Of a stretch of 64,000 nt of DNA, positions 47,326 through 59,640 are shown one piece after another. A program made the translations under genes and the position numbers. The stretch lies in assembly GCF_023065955.2 (NCBI RefSeq), contig NW_026622819.1:2527501-2591500 (forward strand). Direction: 5' to 3'. Under the pieces are notes generated by a model, which did not search any database, had not been told where the DNA came from, and saw only the letters and a program-made list of their open reading frames with translations. Position 1 is the first letter of the stretch. Each line of letters begins with the position of its first letter. Source of the DNA: Ursus arctos. Lineage: Eukaryota > Chordata > Mammalia > Carnivora > Ursidae.

Positions 47326-48580
47326 CTCTACCTGCTTGGCGAGCTGGGCTCCCCATGAGTTCCTGGGAGAGCAGCTCAGTCCGTAGCAAGGACCTCCACT
47401 GGGGTTCGGATGACACGATGACTCTCCCCAAGCAGTCTCTGCAGGCGAAGTCCCCACATGCAGGTCAGGGACAAGTTTGGACTGCACGGTGCCACACTCA
47501 CGTGCATACACACGCACACACACAGGCCCGTGCACACTCACACTCGCAGATGTGTGCACCACACCCCTTCTCACACAGCACACGCCTGGGCTGCCCTTGC
47601 TGTTTCGACTTTTCTGCTCTGCACTTACAGCAGGAATCTGAATCTAACAATGACGATGTGCAAACAGAACAGTCCCCACGTCAGGCCCAGGTCCCGCCCA
47701 GCATTTTGAGGCAAATAACCTCCATCAAACACAGAAACCATTCTTGATAAGCTCAACGGGAGAAGAGCAGCTACCATGGGGAGTATCTTCACGGTTCCAC
47801 CTTTCCATGCTCATGGCGCCTTCACATCATCGTTCCCCAGTAGCTAGTACTAAAGAATTATGATTAAAGAGCATTTTCCCCAAAAAAATCCAGCTCAGAT
47901 TGGTGCCATCCATTCTGGAAATTTTCCTGCCTCCATGATTTCTTTACATCCACACTGTCCGTTTCTGTGCAGCATTTCACTCCCTGCCCTCACTGCGAAT
48001 GTTCGTGGGCATGAAGGGGCTAATGAGGGGGGCAGCTGAGTCCTGCTTCTGGAAGGAGGAACTTTAGATTTTGTTCTCTTGGTTTCTCCAAAAATAGAGG
48101 AAAAATACAAGCTAACACTATATTTCATTTTCATTTTATTACCTTATAAAACTAAATCCAAAATTTGGATAAAGTCACCAATTAATGTTCCTACCATTAC
48201 TCCGCTCATCACGGAATCTACCTTAGCTACGAGCTGGCCGCGCTGGCCGGTGTTTACACATCTCGGTATTTGGATCTTCGTGTGCAATTTGGCTATGACG
48301 ATAGGGACACCTTCAAGAAAGAGCCTCTGACGTTATTTAAAAACACTCACTTAGTGTGTTTCAAATGTATTTCACTCATCCGTTAAATCCTCAGCAGGTA
48401 TTTGTTGCCAGGCCCCCATTACGGGACCTGAGGAGATGGTGCCTTGGGGTGCCGCCACTCGCCCGCGGCCCCCACACCCCAATGACAATGTGCCAGGGAC
48501 AGTTTGGGATTCCTCTGCCCAGGGGTGAGCTGTTCAAGTGCTGGCACTGTGACTTCCTACATCGTTCCTTTATTTCCCAG
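47326..48580. other. Unique non-coding DNA with a small AC-rich patch
   Basis: 47500-47560 is a loose CACA/CACT patch. The rest has no recognised feature. Confidence 0.35.
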
Positions 48581-48928
48581 ACACACAACACACACAGACA
48601 CACAGGTATGCACAGACACACATATATACACACACAGACACAGAAACACACACAAACACGCACAGACACAGAAACACAGACACACATGCACACACATAGG
48701 TACACAGAGATACACACACATACACACGGACATACATACATGAACACATACATACACACAGAAATACACAGACACACAAACACACACAGACAGACACCGA
48801 TACATGCAGACACAAACACATATAGACACACTGACACAGAAACACAGACACGCACGCACACACAGACATACATGGGACACACGTGCAGACACACACAGAT
48901 GTAGAAACAGACACACACACACACACCC
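48581..48928 (+). repeat. Complex AC-rich low-complexity repeat
   Basis: About 350 bases of acacacag, acatacat and similar variants with strong strand asymmetry (few G or T on +). It creates long open frames in several frames on both strands (up to 182 codons), rich in H, T and R on + and in C and V on -. These are composition artefacts, not proteins. Confidence 0.97.
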
Positions 48929-49317
48929 TTCCATCCCGTTGCTCAGACTTCCCCTTTCTCTACCTTAAGTCAGAAAGTGGTTTTGTTCCCGAAGATATCC
49001 TCAAAGGACAGGGAGTTGCCCAAGCGATGTGCTGTGGGATGTAAGGCAATCCCACGAGGACAGCTAGTCGCTTCTCAGCAAGCACAGCGGGGATGCGAGG
49101 TGCAGACTGCCCCAGGACGTGCCCTACTGGGGCCGGCATGAGTCTGGAAGTGGGGGTTCTACATGTTGGTTACAAATTACCCTCATGACAGAATCGTCAA
49201 ACCTCATATGAAATTATGCGTAAAGTTTGGCCTTGGTCACAGAAGGGCACAGCCTAGAACACTGCCCTCTCTCCACCAGCTGTAAGGGCGAGGTCTCATT
49301 TGATAGGACAGTTGTTG
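48929..49317. other. Unique non-coding DNA
   Basis: Nothing recognised. Confidence 0.4.
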
Positions 49318-49508
49318 GTTTTTTTAAGATTTCATTTATTTATTTGACAGAAGGAGCGAGCACAAGCAGGGGGAGCAGTAGAAGGAGAGGGATAAGCAGG
49401 CTCCCTGCTGAGCAGGGAGCCCGACAAGGGGCTCGTCGATCCCAGGACCCTGAGATCACGACCTTAGCTGAAGGCAGACGCTTCACCGACTGAGCCACCC
49501 AGGCGCCC
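49318..49508 (-). mobile_element. CAN SINE, reversed (left arm of a head-to-head pair)
   Basis: Tail gtttttttaagatttcattt, a purine block, gctccctgctgagcagggag, gagatcacgaccttagctga and the head (ctgagccacccaggcgccc) read on the minus strand. Flanking duplications are not evident. Confidence 0.95.
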
Positions 49509-49540
49509 AAGAATATGATAGTTTAAAGTCACCCTCAATC

Positions 49541-49725
49541 TGGGGCGCCTGGGTGGCTCAGTCGGTTGAGCATCTAACTCTGGATTTTGGCTCAGGTCAT
49601 GATCTCAAGGTCCTGGGATCGAGCCCTGCGTTGGGCTCTGCACTTGGCAGGGAGTCTGCTTAAAGATTTCCCTCCCTCCCCCTCTGCCCCACTCAAATAA
49701 ATAAATAAATAAATAAATCTTTAGA
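49541..49725 (+). mobile_element. CAN SINE (right arm of a head-to-head pair)
   Basis: Head ggggcgcctgggtggctcag, tcggttgagcatctaactct, body catgatctcaaggtcctggg, and a tail of (AAAT)n repeats. No clear duplication. It faces the preceding SINE across a spacer of about 32 bases. Confidence 0.95.
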
Positions 49726-49959
49726 AGAAAAAAGGTAACTATATCTGAATCGTCCCAAGTTTTAAACATTGACACTTAAAGTGTATTGTTCATACCTTCA
49801 ATGTAAAACTGAGGTTTGTAATTAATACCTTATGTTATGTTCTAAATTATGGGGCAGCCTGGAAATCAAGTTCATTTCCCAGGTTCTGGGTGATAGATGT
49901 TCAATCCGCATGGACAGGGCCAGTGGACTGGACCCTTCATTGGCCCAGAAGCACCAAGA
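49726..49959. other. Unique non-coding DNA
   Basis: A short unique spacer between the SINE pair and the old L1. Confidence 0.4.
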
Positions 49960-50578
49960 GGGTTATGTGGCAAGGCTGTCCTTACTGAGAGCAGACACAG
50001 TGAAAAGTCCTTGCTGTTCTGAACAAGGTTCTTCAAAAGGTTACACACAGAATGACCATATGATCCGGACTTCTGCTAGGCAGACTCCAAACAGAGCTGA
50101 AAACAGAGAGTCAAGTACGGACACACACATGTTCACAGCAGCATTCTTCACAGTGGCCAAAAGGTGGAAACAACCCACGTGCCCACTGATGATGGGAGAG
50201 AAGCAAAGCCGGCTCTCCATACAGGGAGCATCACACGGCTGTAAAAAGAACAAAGTCCTGATACATGCCGCAGCGTGGACGGGCCCGAAAAAAGTCATGA
50301 AAGCAGCCCGGCCCAGAAGGGCACGTGTTGAATGACCCCATTCCTATGAGATGTGCACACGGGCACATCTGTAGAAACAGAGCGGATGCATAGTGGGGGG
50401 GGGGGGGTGAGGAGAAACTGCTTAATGGATGGGGGCTTTAATTTGATGATGAAACTGTTCTGGAACTTGATTGAGGTGGTGTTTACACAGCACTGTGAAT
50501 GTAGTAAAGGCCGTGGGATTGTGCACTTCTAAGGGGTTGCTTTTTATGTGCATTTTACTTCCATTTCAAGTGCAGAAC
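49960..50578 (+). mobile_element. Old L1 (L1M-like) 3' end
   Basis: Landmarks cacagaatgaccatatgatc, catgttcacagcagcattct, ccaaaaggtggaaacaaccc, aactgttctggaacttgatt and gaatgtagtaaagg follow the ORF2 tail and 3' UTR of old L1s. It holds a G13 homopolymer. The open frame at 49832-50335 spans this decayed tail and is not a gene. Confidence 0.8.
50395..50407 (+). repeat. G13 homopolymer
   Basis: Thirteen consecutive G in the L1 3' UTR, where the consensus has a G-rich run. Prone to length variation and sequencing error. Confidence 0.9.
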
Positions 50579-53500
50579 TGCCCCCCCCACCGTGAAGTGG
50601 AGAGAGTCCGTGAGGACACGTCCCGAACTCTGCCACGAAATGCTGGCACGGAACCTGCACGCGTCACGGCCCCACCCCTACGGTGTCTGTTGTTGCTTGT
50701 TTGCTGCTGATTGTCTCCATCTTCATCTTTGTTTTATGGGACCCAGAAGCTCAGCAGACCCGGCGCTGGCTTCACGCTATCCCTGGACGGCACTCAACAC
50801 CGGGCCAAGGCCCTGGGCCACACCTGGCCAGCAGCGTGGGCCTGAGACCAACTTCCAAGAGAACATAGCCCTCTGTGGATAGAAGCTGGGGGTGGCAGCC
50901 ACGCAGCCAAACTGATGTTATTTGAGGACCCGCAGAAATCACCATACACAGAAGGTGCCAAGGGAAGACAGAGCCAAGAACACCACAAGGATGCACGGAC
51001 CCGCAGCTTCAAAGACGCTGCCAGCCAAAGACAGCTGGAGGAGCAGTCACACCGAACGTGACTACTTCTTGCAGAGAAAGGTCACGCTGATGCTGCGGGA
51101 GTCCTGAAACTTCTCTTGGACTCTGCGAGGTCACTGCAGAGGGCTGGCCCCACCTAACCCAGCGCGAACGCTGCTCCGGGGCTCTGAGTCACGACCAGCT
51201 ACAGCTCTCCCTGATATGTCAGGACAGATGGCAGTGACCACGGGCTTGCGCAGAACCACAGGGCACACCCACAATCAGGTCTTAGCGGGGCCCAGCCTTC
51301 CCGGGACGAGAACACAGAGGCGACCCCCAAAGAGCAGGCAGAGGGGGATGCGGGTGAAGGGCAGGGAGGGCAGAGCCCAGGGCCTCTGAGCCAGCCGCCA
51401 TGGCTCCGTGCCTCGACTTCCGACAGCTGGTCTCCTCATCTCTAAATAGCACGGACTGCACTTGGAAGAAGCAGACGCAGGTCCCTTATCTGTCCTTTAT
51501 CTCCTGCAGAGTCGGACACTCTCAGATCTAGCCTGGGTCTGTTTCCTTTTCCGTCCTTGATTGAGTGTGCTGCCCGCCCCCTCTCTCCCTTTCACGGTCT
51601 CACCCCCACTGCCCCAACGTATGGCCAAGAAAGCAGCTCTGGCCTCCCGGCGTTCCTCCCTGTGCCTGGGGATGCTTCCCAGGCACGATGTGTCCACGTC
51701 CTCCGGCCGCGACCATCCAGCCATCAATATGCTTGGCCAGCAGGGAGGGAGCCCCCCCGAGAAGACCCGCACAGCTGAAGCCCTCCGCCAACTGGGCACT
51801 TAAGAGGAAGACTGTATAATTAAGTGGAGGCCTGCTCCTGGCCCCCCAGGGCACTGGGCATTAGTAAGAAGAAGGAGCCCCTCTCATTACCCAGTAAAGA
51901 GCACCATGATTGGCCAGCGGTCAGGCCTCTGATGGCCCTTTTGTCACCACCCTTTGGAGGAAAGAGAGTGTGCTTTCCATCGGAGCTGGTTTTGCCAAAT
52001 GTTATCATTTGAAAAGCCGTGAAAGAGAGGGGCTGGGCCTAGGGGTATACACAGCCCCATATGCGATACAAGTGTAATTCTAGACTATGATAGGGACACG
52101 CAAGATCGTTTCTGCCCTGGAACACGAGACAGCGGAGGGGATTATGCAGGGCAGGCTGTCACGCAATGAAATTTTCAGAAATCTGTTAACCCCAGCTCAG
52201 ACCCAGTGAATATTTTATTGCTTAACACTAAGGAAAAGTATATTTAGTAATCACAGAGAGATACAGATCCAGGCCCACCGATGAGTGGGGAGGCAGGTGG
52301 TCCACTCACTGCCCTGCAGGTGAGCGCACACCGGGGGCTGAAAAAGGCAGGGGCTGCGCACAGGGGGTCCAGGGATCTTCGCAGGAGGGGGCCCACCGTC
52401 TCCCAGCCCTCCCACTGAAGGGTGCTTAGCGCAATTACCATCACGTGGGGCTGGCGGGGGACAGCCAGGGACTTCCAGAGATGGAGGGAGAGGGATTCGG
52501 GGCTGGAATCTCTTTATAAATGTTTTCTTTCAAACATGGAAAACGGTGCTGTGTGTTGGACTTCCACCATCTTTAATCATTATATAAAAGAAAGACAATT
52601 TTTCTTTTGGAGGAAGATGGGAAACAAAGCACAATTTAGAGTCCCAGACCCTAGGACGAAGAGCCCGCTGGTGGCTGTAGGGACCTTGAAATGCACGGTC
52701 AATGCAAACATCCCTCAATGAAAGTACTACAGACCCTTATCTGTCAGCGATTCGGGTTAGTTGAACACATCACATTTGGGAACTGGCTGTGCTTTCCCAG
52801 CTCGTCGGGGAGAAAGGACGGTGGAGAGAGGTGCCAGGCCAGAGCTGGCGGGGCAGCCGGCCCCCTAAGGCAGGAGGAGAGGCAAGGGGTGCTTGCTGGG
52901 CTCCCCTGTTCGGTGCTGCAGGAGGAAAGGCACCATCGCAGGAAGCCCCTGTCAGCCGAGGTCTGGCCCCGGGGGCTCCCCTAGGCAAGCCTGCCTTTCC
53001 CCACATCGTGTCTTCTCTCATCTTGCCCAGGGAAACTGAGTCAAGAGCTGACTAAGGTCGGTGGGTTTTACAGACGGGGATAACCTCTTGCCCAGAATTT
53101 GCCAAGGCCGAGCAGCCATCCCTCTGAGACCCACGGGCACTAAGCCTCCTCCGGCAGGTTCACTGGAATAAACCACTTTTACCCAATAAATCTGTTTCTA
53201 CATCATTCAACCCCTGCTCTGTCCTAGTCAAGGTCACTGGCTAAAACTGAATAAATAGGTAAACTTGAAACAAAACATATAGGGTCACAAAATACAAATA
53301 ACGCTGTTTATTTCAAACAGCTCATTCATGCCCCCCCTTCCTTCTGGCCCCAGCACACACGCACGCTCACACACACACACTCGGAGGCGACAACAATGGA
53401 AGTGAAGCTCGGCCTGGCTTTTTAGCAAATCGCTGAGATTACTGAGATAACGTTTGCCCAACAGTGTCACAAGGTCATGGAAAAAACCAACACAATATGC

Positions 53501-53600
53501 TTCTCCAAACCCACCCCATCTGAACACCAGCTCCCAGTGTAAGCAGAGCCCAGGGGGTGCGCGAGCAGAACAAAAGCAGCCCTCTGCTAATTGACTGAAA
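50579..53600. other. Unique non-coding DNA, moderately GC-rich
   Basis: Many overlapping frames of 60-100 codons on both strands at 51.5-53.0 kb come from GC content. None has recognisable motifs. A weak MIR-like phrase (ctcctcatctctaaatagc) is at 51435-51453. No exon is callable. Confidence 0.35.
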
Positions 53601-53830
53601 AATTAGCCAGGTCCCCCCGTGGGAGGCACAGGGGGCTGCGGCAGATGGAGGCCGCTTGGGCGCCGCGGCTCAAAAAGCCACTCAAACCCGCGGCAGATCA
53701 GCGGCAATTATGGTTCCGGCCCAGAGGAGGCGCGCGGGGCGGGGCGGGCTGCGCAGGGCCGCCCCCCCACTCTGCCCCCAGCTCCCCGGGCGCTCACAGC
53801 AGGCCTGCGGGGGTGTTTGCTCTATGGGGT
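53601..53830. promoter_or_regulatory. CpG-island-like patch
   Basis: About 20 CpGs between 53615 and 53812, with a ggcgcgcggggcggggcggg run that includes GC-box (Sp1-type) sequences. It sits just after an AT-rich, homeodomain-like segment (ctaattgactgaaaaattag at 53587-53606). Around 200 bases long, so at the lower size limit for a CpG island. A promoter or enhancer role is plausible but unproven. No coding exon is recognised beside it. Confidence 0.4.
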
Positions 53831-55099
53831 TTGTTTGTCTAGTTTCTGGAGACTTTGCCTCCCGCCCAAACAGGTGTCTTCCTCTTCTTTCTCTGAGTCT
53901 GCTGATGGGAATTAAATTTCTACTCCGCTCTCTTAGTCCCCAGCTTTGGTCTGTGATGACTGGACCCCAGAACTGTCTATGCAGTTGCTCATGGTAAACG
54001 CGCAGGGTGTGCGTGTGCACGTGTGTGCGTGCGTATGCACAAGTGAGTCCACAGTCAGGCCCGCACGCTCCTCTCCAAGCATGCTGCAGCAGCTCTGGCC
54101 ACGGTTCTTAGTCCACTAATAAGACACAAAACCCCGTGGGCTCCCCTGGTTTTGCGGCTTAGGTCTCCCCCCGGGTGCAGCTTGCCCAACACGAGCTGTG
54201 TCCTCTCCCAGAGCCTGAGAGGGGCATCCTGGGATAATCGACATTGTGAGATGCCGTACAAGCAGAAGGGAGAAGGAAATGATAGAAACCTGACCCTAAA
54301 CCACCCAGGCTCCTTTGTTTTCTACCAGAAGAAACAAGAATCTGATGGAATAAAGTAGGAATTTTATTCTACCCCAACTGATGAGAAAAAATCAGGTTTG
54401 TTTACATCGAATAATCCTTAGCTCTGAAAATAAGGCTTCCGTTTCCTTGCTGTGATTTTCGCCATGTGAAAAGTATTCATTGTAGAATTATTAACTGAGA
54501 CACACTCTCACCATGCACAGAGTTCTTCATTTTTGTCTCAAGTTCCTATAAGACAGTACTTCATTGGTAAAACCTCAATTTCATCACCGTGGTGTGAAAA
54601 ACCTTATAAAGTCACATCCCAGAAGGAAAAATGAAGATATTCATGCCAGCCTATATACAGCTGATGATTAATTATAGGATACACTTCATATCTTTACACA
54701 TGCATTATCGAAAAATTGAATCATTTAAATTTGCCAAATTATTTTTAACATGTTAAAAATTATAGACCATCATTCTACCAATTCTGGAAGAAAAGAACAT
54801 GAGAGAAAATCACCCATAATCTTACAAAGCAAGTATCTTTCATCACTTTGCCTATTCCTTTTTATTTTTTCCATGCCAAAATTTTATATGGTATTAAATA
54901 AAATTCACAATTTTGCAATATAACCCGTTGCACTTAATATTATTACAAATCTGTTTCTCATGTTGCTGCAAACTTTACGATTATCCTCTTAATATTTTAG
55001 CAAATGATATTATCATAACTTACCCAGTTACCCGCTATTACTGGCCATTTGGGTTTTTCCCTTGATCTTGATCTTTAAATTCTCATACAGTAAGATCGC
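53831..55099. other. Unique non-coding DNA, AT-rich second half
   Basis: 54360-55080 is AT-rich with no repeat I can place with confidence. No exon recognised. Confidence 0.35.
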
Positions 55100-55876
55100 C
55101 TTTCCTTGGTGTGCAGGGGTGTGCATATGTGCTGACTTGTGCCAACACGGTCACAGTCATGATAGACAACAGTCCCATCACATCAGAAACTCCCTTTGCT
55201 CTCTCTCTTTCCCTTTATAGTTGGCTCTTCCTCTTCACTCTGACCCCTGGCAACCCTGATCTCTTCTCCGTCATTATGGTTTTGCCTGCCTGAGAATGTC
55301 ATATGAATATAAATGGGGCCCTACAGTATGTAGCTTGGAAACTGGCTTCTCTCACTCAGTGCGATGTCTTTGAGACCCTCAAATCATTGCGTGTCTGAGC
55401 AGCACATTCCTTGTCGCTACGGGGTAGTTGGCATTCCCCGGTGTGGCCGTACCAGAGCTTGTTAATCCATTTACCTGGTGAAGGACACTCGGCTTGCTTC
55501 CATTGTTTGGTTATTAGAAATAAAATTGCTATATATATATTAGTGCCTAGGTTTTGTGTGACCACAGATTTGCATTCCTTGGATAAACACCCAGGAATGG
55601 AGTTACTGGCTTAGGTAGCAAATGCACAGTTAAGATTCTAAGACACTGAACAATTGGACCACTTTGCATTGTGACCAGCAACGTGTGTTCCAGGGTTCTC
55701 CATCTTCCCCAGCACTCGGGACTCTCTGGTTTTTGTTCTAGCCGCGCTCCCGGGTGTCTAGTACTAACTCCTCGTGGCTTTACTTTGCTTTTCCCTGATG
55801 ACTGACGATATGGAGCATCTTTTCATGCACTGCTTCTTCGTTAGGGAAATGTCCCTCCAATTATTTTGCCCTTTTC

Positions 55877-56035
55877 TTCTTTTTAAGAGAGGGAGGGCAA
55901 GGGGAGAAAGAGAATAACGAGCAGACCCCTGAGCACAGAGTCTGACACAGGGCTCCATCCCACGACCCTGAGATCATGACTTGAGCCAAACTCAAGAGTC
56001 AGATGCTCAACCAACGGAGCCATGCAGGTGCCCCT
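55877..56035 (-). mobile_element. CAN SINE, reversed, diverged
   Basis: The sequences gggctccatcccacgaccct, gagatcatgacttgagccaa and a degenerate head (ccaacggagccatgcaggtg) read on the minus strand. Duplications attttgcccttttc / attttgcccattttt at 55864-55876 and 56036-56048 differ at one position. More substitutions than most neighbours, so an older copy. Confidence 0.9.
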
Positions 56036-56753
56036 ATTTTGCCCATTTTTAATTGGATTGGTTTTTACAGTTTGGTTTGGGGGTTATATTCATATACATT
56101 ATGTATTTTACATATTTAATATATATATTTTCTGAATACATGTCCATTTTCAGATATGTGATATACAAATATTTTCTCTTAATCTACTTTCGTATGTCAT
56201 TCTTTTATGTCTTAACCTTGTCTTACAGAGAGCAATTTTTTAAATTTTGATGAAGTTACTTCTATCTTTTTCTTTTTCAGTAATTGGACCCATTTTGGTA
56301 AGTTGTGGGTACTCAGTGTACTGTTGTCTGTAGTTTTCCAGACACCCTTAATATCTGTGAGGTGATATCACCTCTTCTATACTTCGAATTGGTGATTTGA
56401 AGGTTTTTCTCTCCTTTTGCCAATCTAGCTTCAAATTTATCAATTTTATTGATCATTTCAAAAAAGCAGCTTTCGTTTTTTTGGTTTTTTTTTTTTCATT
56501 TTCTCTATAGTTTTTCTGCCTCCAATTTCATGGATTTCTGTCTTATTTCTATTATTTTCTTGCCCTTTGTTGATTTGTGTTTATTTTGCCCTTCTCTTTC
56601 TGGCTTCTGAAAGAGGCATGGATTTTTAATTTGAAACCTCTCTTAGTTTTTCATACCCACTTCCAATACTATCAGTCTCCCTCAAAGCTCTGTTAGAAGT
56701 AATGCCACACACGTAATATGGCATATTTAATTTTATTTTTATTCAACATATTT

Positions 56754-57195
56754 CTTCTTTTTTTAATAATATTTTTTATTATATTATGTTAGTCACCATA
56801 CAGTACATCCCTGGTTTCTGATGTAAAGTTCGATGACTCATTAGTTGCGTATAACACACAGTGCACCATGCAATACGCACCCTCCTTACTACCCATCACC
56901 AGTCTATCCCATTCCCCCACCCCCCTCCCCTCTGAAGCCCTCAGTTTGTTTCTCAGAGTCCATAGTCTCTCATGCTTCATTCCCCCTTCTGATTACCCCC
57001 CCTTTCTTTATCCCTTTCTTCTCCTACCGATCTTCCTAGTTCTTATGTTCCATAGATGAGAGAAACCATATGATATACAATGGAATATTACTCAGCTATC
57101 AAAAAGAATGATTTCTCAACATTTGCTGCAACATGGACGGCACTGGAGGAGATAATGCTAAGTGAAATAAGTCAAGCAGAGAAAGACAGTTATCA
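56754..57195 (-). mobile_element. Young carnivoran L1 3' end with 5' inversion
   Basis: 56754-57075 is the reversed L1 3' UTR (tgttagtcaccatacagtac, ctcagtttgtttctcagagt). 57076-57195 is the adjoining upstream L1 piece in + orientation (caatggaatattactcagct to agacagttatcatat). Identical 14-base duplications tattcaacatattt flank the whole at 56740-56753 and 57196-57209. A typical twin-priming product. Confidence 0.95.
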
Positions 57196-57654
57196 TATTC
57201 AACATATTTGTGAAGTCCTTTGACATCTGCCCTTCATCCCATGGATTATTTAAAAGTGCATTGGTTAATTTCTAAGTATTTGGAGATGTTCTTGAAACCT
57301 TTCTCTTACTGGCTTGCAGTTCAATTCTATTATAGTCTAAAAACATATTTTGCATTATTTCAATTCTCTTCAATTAGTTAAGGTTTGTTTTTTGACTAGA
57401 GATATGGACTTGGTGAATGTTACATGTGCATTTGAGAAGAATGTGTATTATCTGTTGGGGTGGAATCTTGTTTAAATCTCAATTAGGTCCAGTTGGCTGA
57501 TGGGCTATTCAGGTCTTCCATGTCATTGCTGATGTCCTGTACACAGGGTATATCTGCTATGGAAAGGGGGATGTTAAATACTAGTCAGATATTCATGTCC
57601 CTCAACGTTGTCGAAGTTATAAACAGCAACAACAAGGAAATTTTGAGAATGGCC

Positions 57655-57955
57655 GTTGCTAAAAGAAGCCTAAACAGCCATGATGACTGAATATAATGTG
57701 GTCTCATGGATGGAATTCTGGAACAGTGAGACATTAGGGAGATACGAGAGCAACAAAAGAAATCAGAATAAAGTACATAATACTGTGTCAACGTTGATTC
57801 ATTAATTGTGACAAAGTCACCATTCTAAGGTATGATGCAAGAAATTATAAGGTAGGCAAAACTGGGTGTGGGATCTATGAAAATCCTCCTCACCATCTTT
57901 GCAACCTCTCTGTAAATCAAAATCTATTTTAAAATAAAGCATCTATTTAAAAAGT
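57655..57955 (+). mobile_element. Old L1 3' end (L1MB/MC-like)
   Basis: The sequences gtggtctcatggatggaatt, tgattcattaattgtgacaa and ctgtaaatcaaaatctattt, then taaaataaagcatc, follow the terminal part of L1MB/L1MC 3' UTRs. 5'-truncated. Confidence 0.6.
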
Positions 57956-58905
57956 AAGAAGGGATGGAATTCAGTAAAATTGAAACTTTTGTTCTTCTAA
58001 AGACATCACTAAGAAAATTAAAGGCAAGTCAACAACTGGGGGAAAATCTCCACAATACACATATCGGGCAAATAACTTTTATCCATCACAGTAAAAGCAT
58101 TTGCAACTCAGTAGTAGGAAGACGTATAACCTAATTTTAATAAAAGGAGAAGACTAAAGAGAGGACTACACTTCACCAAAGAAGAGAGGGAAATAGCCAA
58201 CATGCCCATGAAAAGATGTTCAGTGTCAGTAGTCATGAGGGGAATGCAGTTCTGAGCCACAGGGAGGTCCCACTACACACCCACTAGAATGGTTCACAAT
58301 ATTAAACTTCAGTGAGTCTGGGGCAACTACATAGTTAGTGGAGTGGGACTTGGTATGGCCACTTTGTAAAAACACTTTCATGATTTCTTATAAAGCTAAA
58401 CACTCACCATGTGATCCAGCTATTCTGTTCCTATATATTTACCCAAGTTTCGTACACAAATGTTCACAGCAACCTTGATTGTAATTGCCAAAAGCTGGAA
58501 ACAATGCAAAAATCCATCTGCAGGTGAGTGGTTATCACAGTACATCCATACAATGGGCTACTACTCGGCAGTTTAAAGGAAGAAATTACTGGTACAACAA
58601 CACAGGAGACAAGTAAATGCACTGTTCTGAGCAGGAGATGTCAAGCACGAAAATATAATTCCACTTATACAATGTACAGGGAAAGGAAAGTTTGATTAAT
58701 AGTGACAGAAAGCCAATGAGTGGCTGCTTTGGGCTTGAGACAAAGGATAGGGACTCACTGGGAGGGGACCATGGGAACCTTTTGGGGATGATGGAAATTT
58801 TCCATATTGCAAATAGAGTATTTCAAACCTCATTAAAATGTCACTTTATATTTGTGCCTTTTATTGTTTGTAAATTATACTTCAATAAAGTTGATTTTTA
58901 AAAAA
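57956..58905 (+). mobile_element. Old L1 (L1ME-like) 3' end
   Basis: ORF2 C-terminus (catgtgatccagctattctg, gttcacagcaaccttgattg) and 3' UTR ending cttcaataaagttgattttt and A-rich. It follows directly after the previous L1 end in the same orientation. 5'-truncated and full of stops. Confidence 0.8.
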
Positions 58906-59584
58906 TAATCCATGACCCAGAAGATCAATTCTATAAGGTGAGTAGAGAACACATTCTAATAGAACCCAGGTTAAGCCCCAGGCAGAGCTGGGGATCGGTG
59001 CTGGCCACACGACAGTCAGTGGGAAGGTGATCAAAGGATCTTCGGTGCTGGACCAGCACCGGTGAATGACTGACACAGTGATTTCTCTGGACTGCAGCTC
59101 ATAGGAACAGTATTAAAAAGCTTGGAAAAGGATGGGGCAAAGCACTAGGGAGTTTGGGGCATATGCAGAAAAAGAAAGGATGAGCAGATCAACACTACAA
59201 TGACAGGACAGCCCAGCATTGTACGTCACTGGTAATTCCTTTACATAATATCCATTGTTCTCGGGATATGGGAACTTGAGATACTCAGAGATGATCAAAA
59301 ACTTTAAAACACTAATATGTCGGATGTTTTTGAATACTTTGACTTCGTGTTAAGAGTAAAATGATCTGAATTGCTTCAGAAAAATAAAAGATGAAATCTC
59401 AGAACTAACTGACAAATAATATAACTCATGCTTGAGAGGCAGCCCTCGTTAAAACACACAAGGACCCTGTCAGTAAATACAGAAACATCTGCTTTATATG
59501 TCCCCATCTCTAAACAAACGTTTGAAAAGCTTCCAAAGTTAACATTGGTTGCACACACATACACACACCATGTTTACACACAGA
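58906..59584. other. Unique non-coding DNA
   Basis: Nothing recognised except a short AC/AG-rich run at 59550-59595. Confidence 0.4.
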
Positions 59585-59640
59585 CAGAGAGAGAGATGTA
59601 AGAGTGGGGTTTTGTGTTTCCTCATGTCTCGGCCTCCTAG
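59585..59640 (+). repeat. 56-bp direct repeat, copy 1
   Basis: Matches 62105-62160 at 52 of 56 bases with no gap (shared core tttgtgtttcctca). The repeat family is unknown to me. Confidence 0.9.

Larger units (their letters stand above)
55100..57600 (-). mobile_element. Old L1 (L1M-like), reversed, interrupted
   Basis: On the minus strand the 3' part lies left (ttaatccatttacctggtga, cctgatgactgacgatatgg) and central ORF2 right (caatctagcttcaaatttat, caattttattgatcatttc; then ggtccagttggctgatgggc). All frames are broken. A SINE and a young inverted L1 are inserted in it, so it is older than both. Ends approximate. Confidence 0.75.

Noticed and set aside
48356..48934. Open frames of 118-182 codons on both strands (His/Thr-rich and Cys/Val-rich)
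   Set aside because: They are translations of an AC-rich simple repeat in several frames; there is no protein-like composition.
49832..50335. 167-codon + strand frame
   Set aside because: Lies mainly in the decayed ORF2 tail and 3' region of an old L1.
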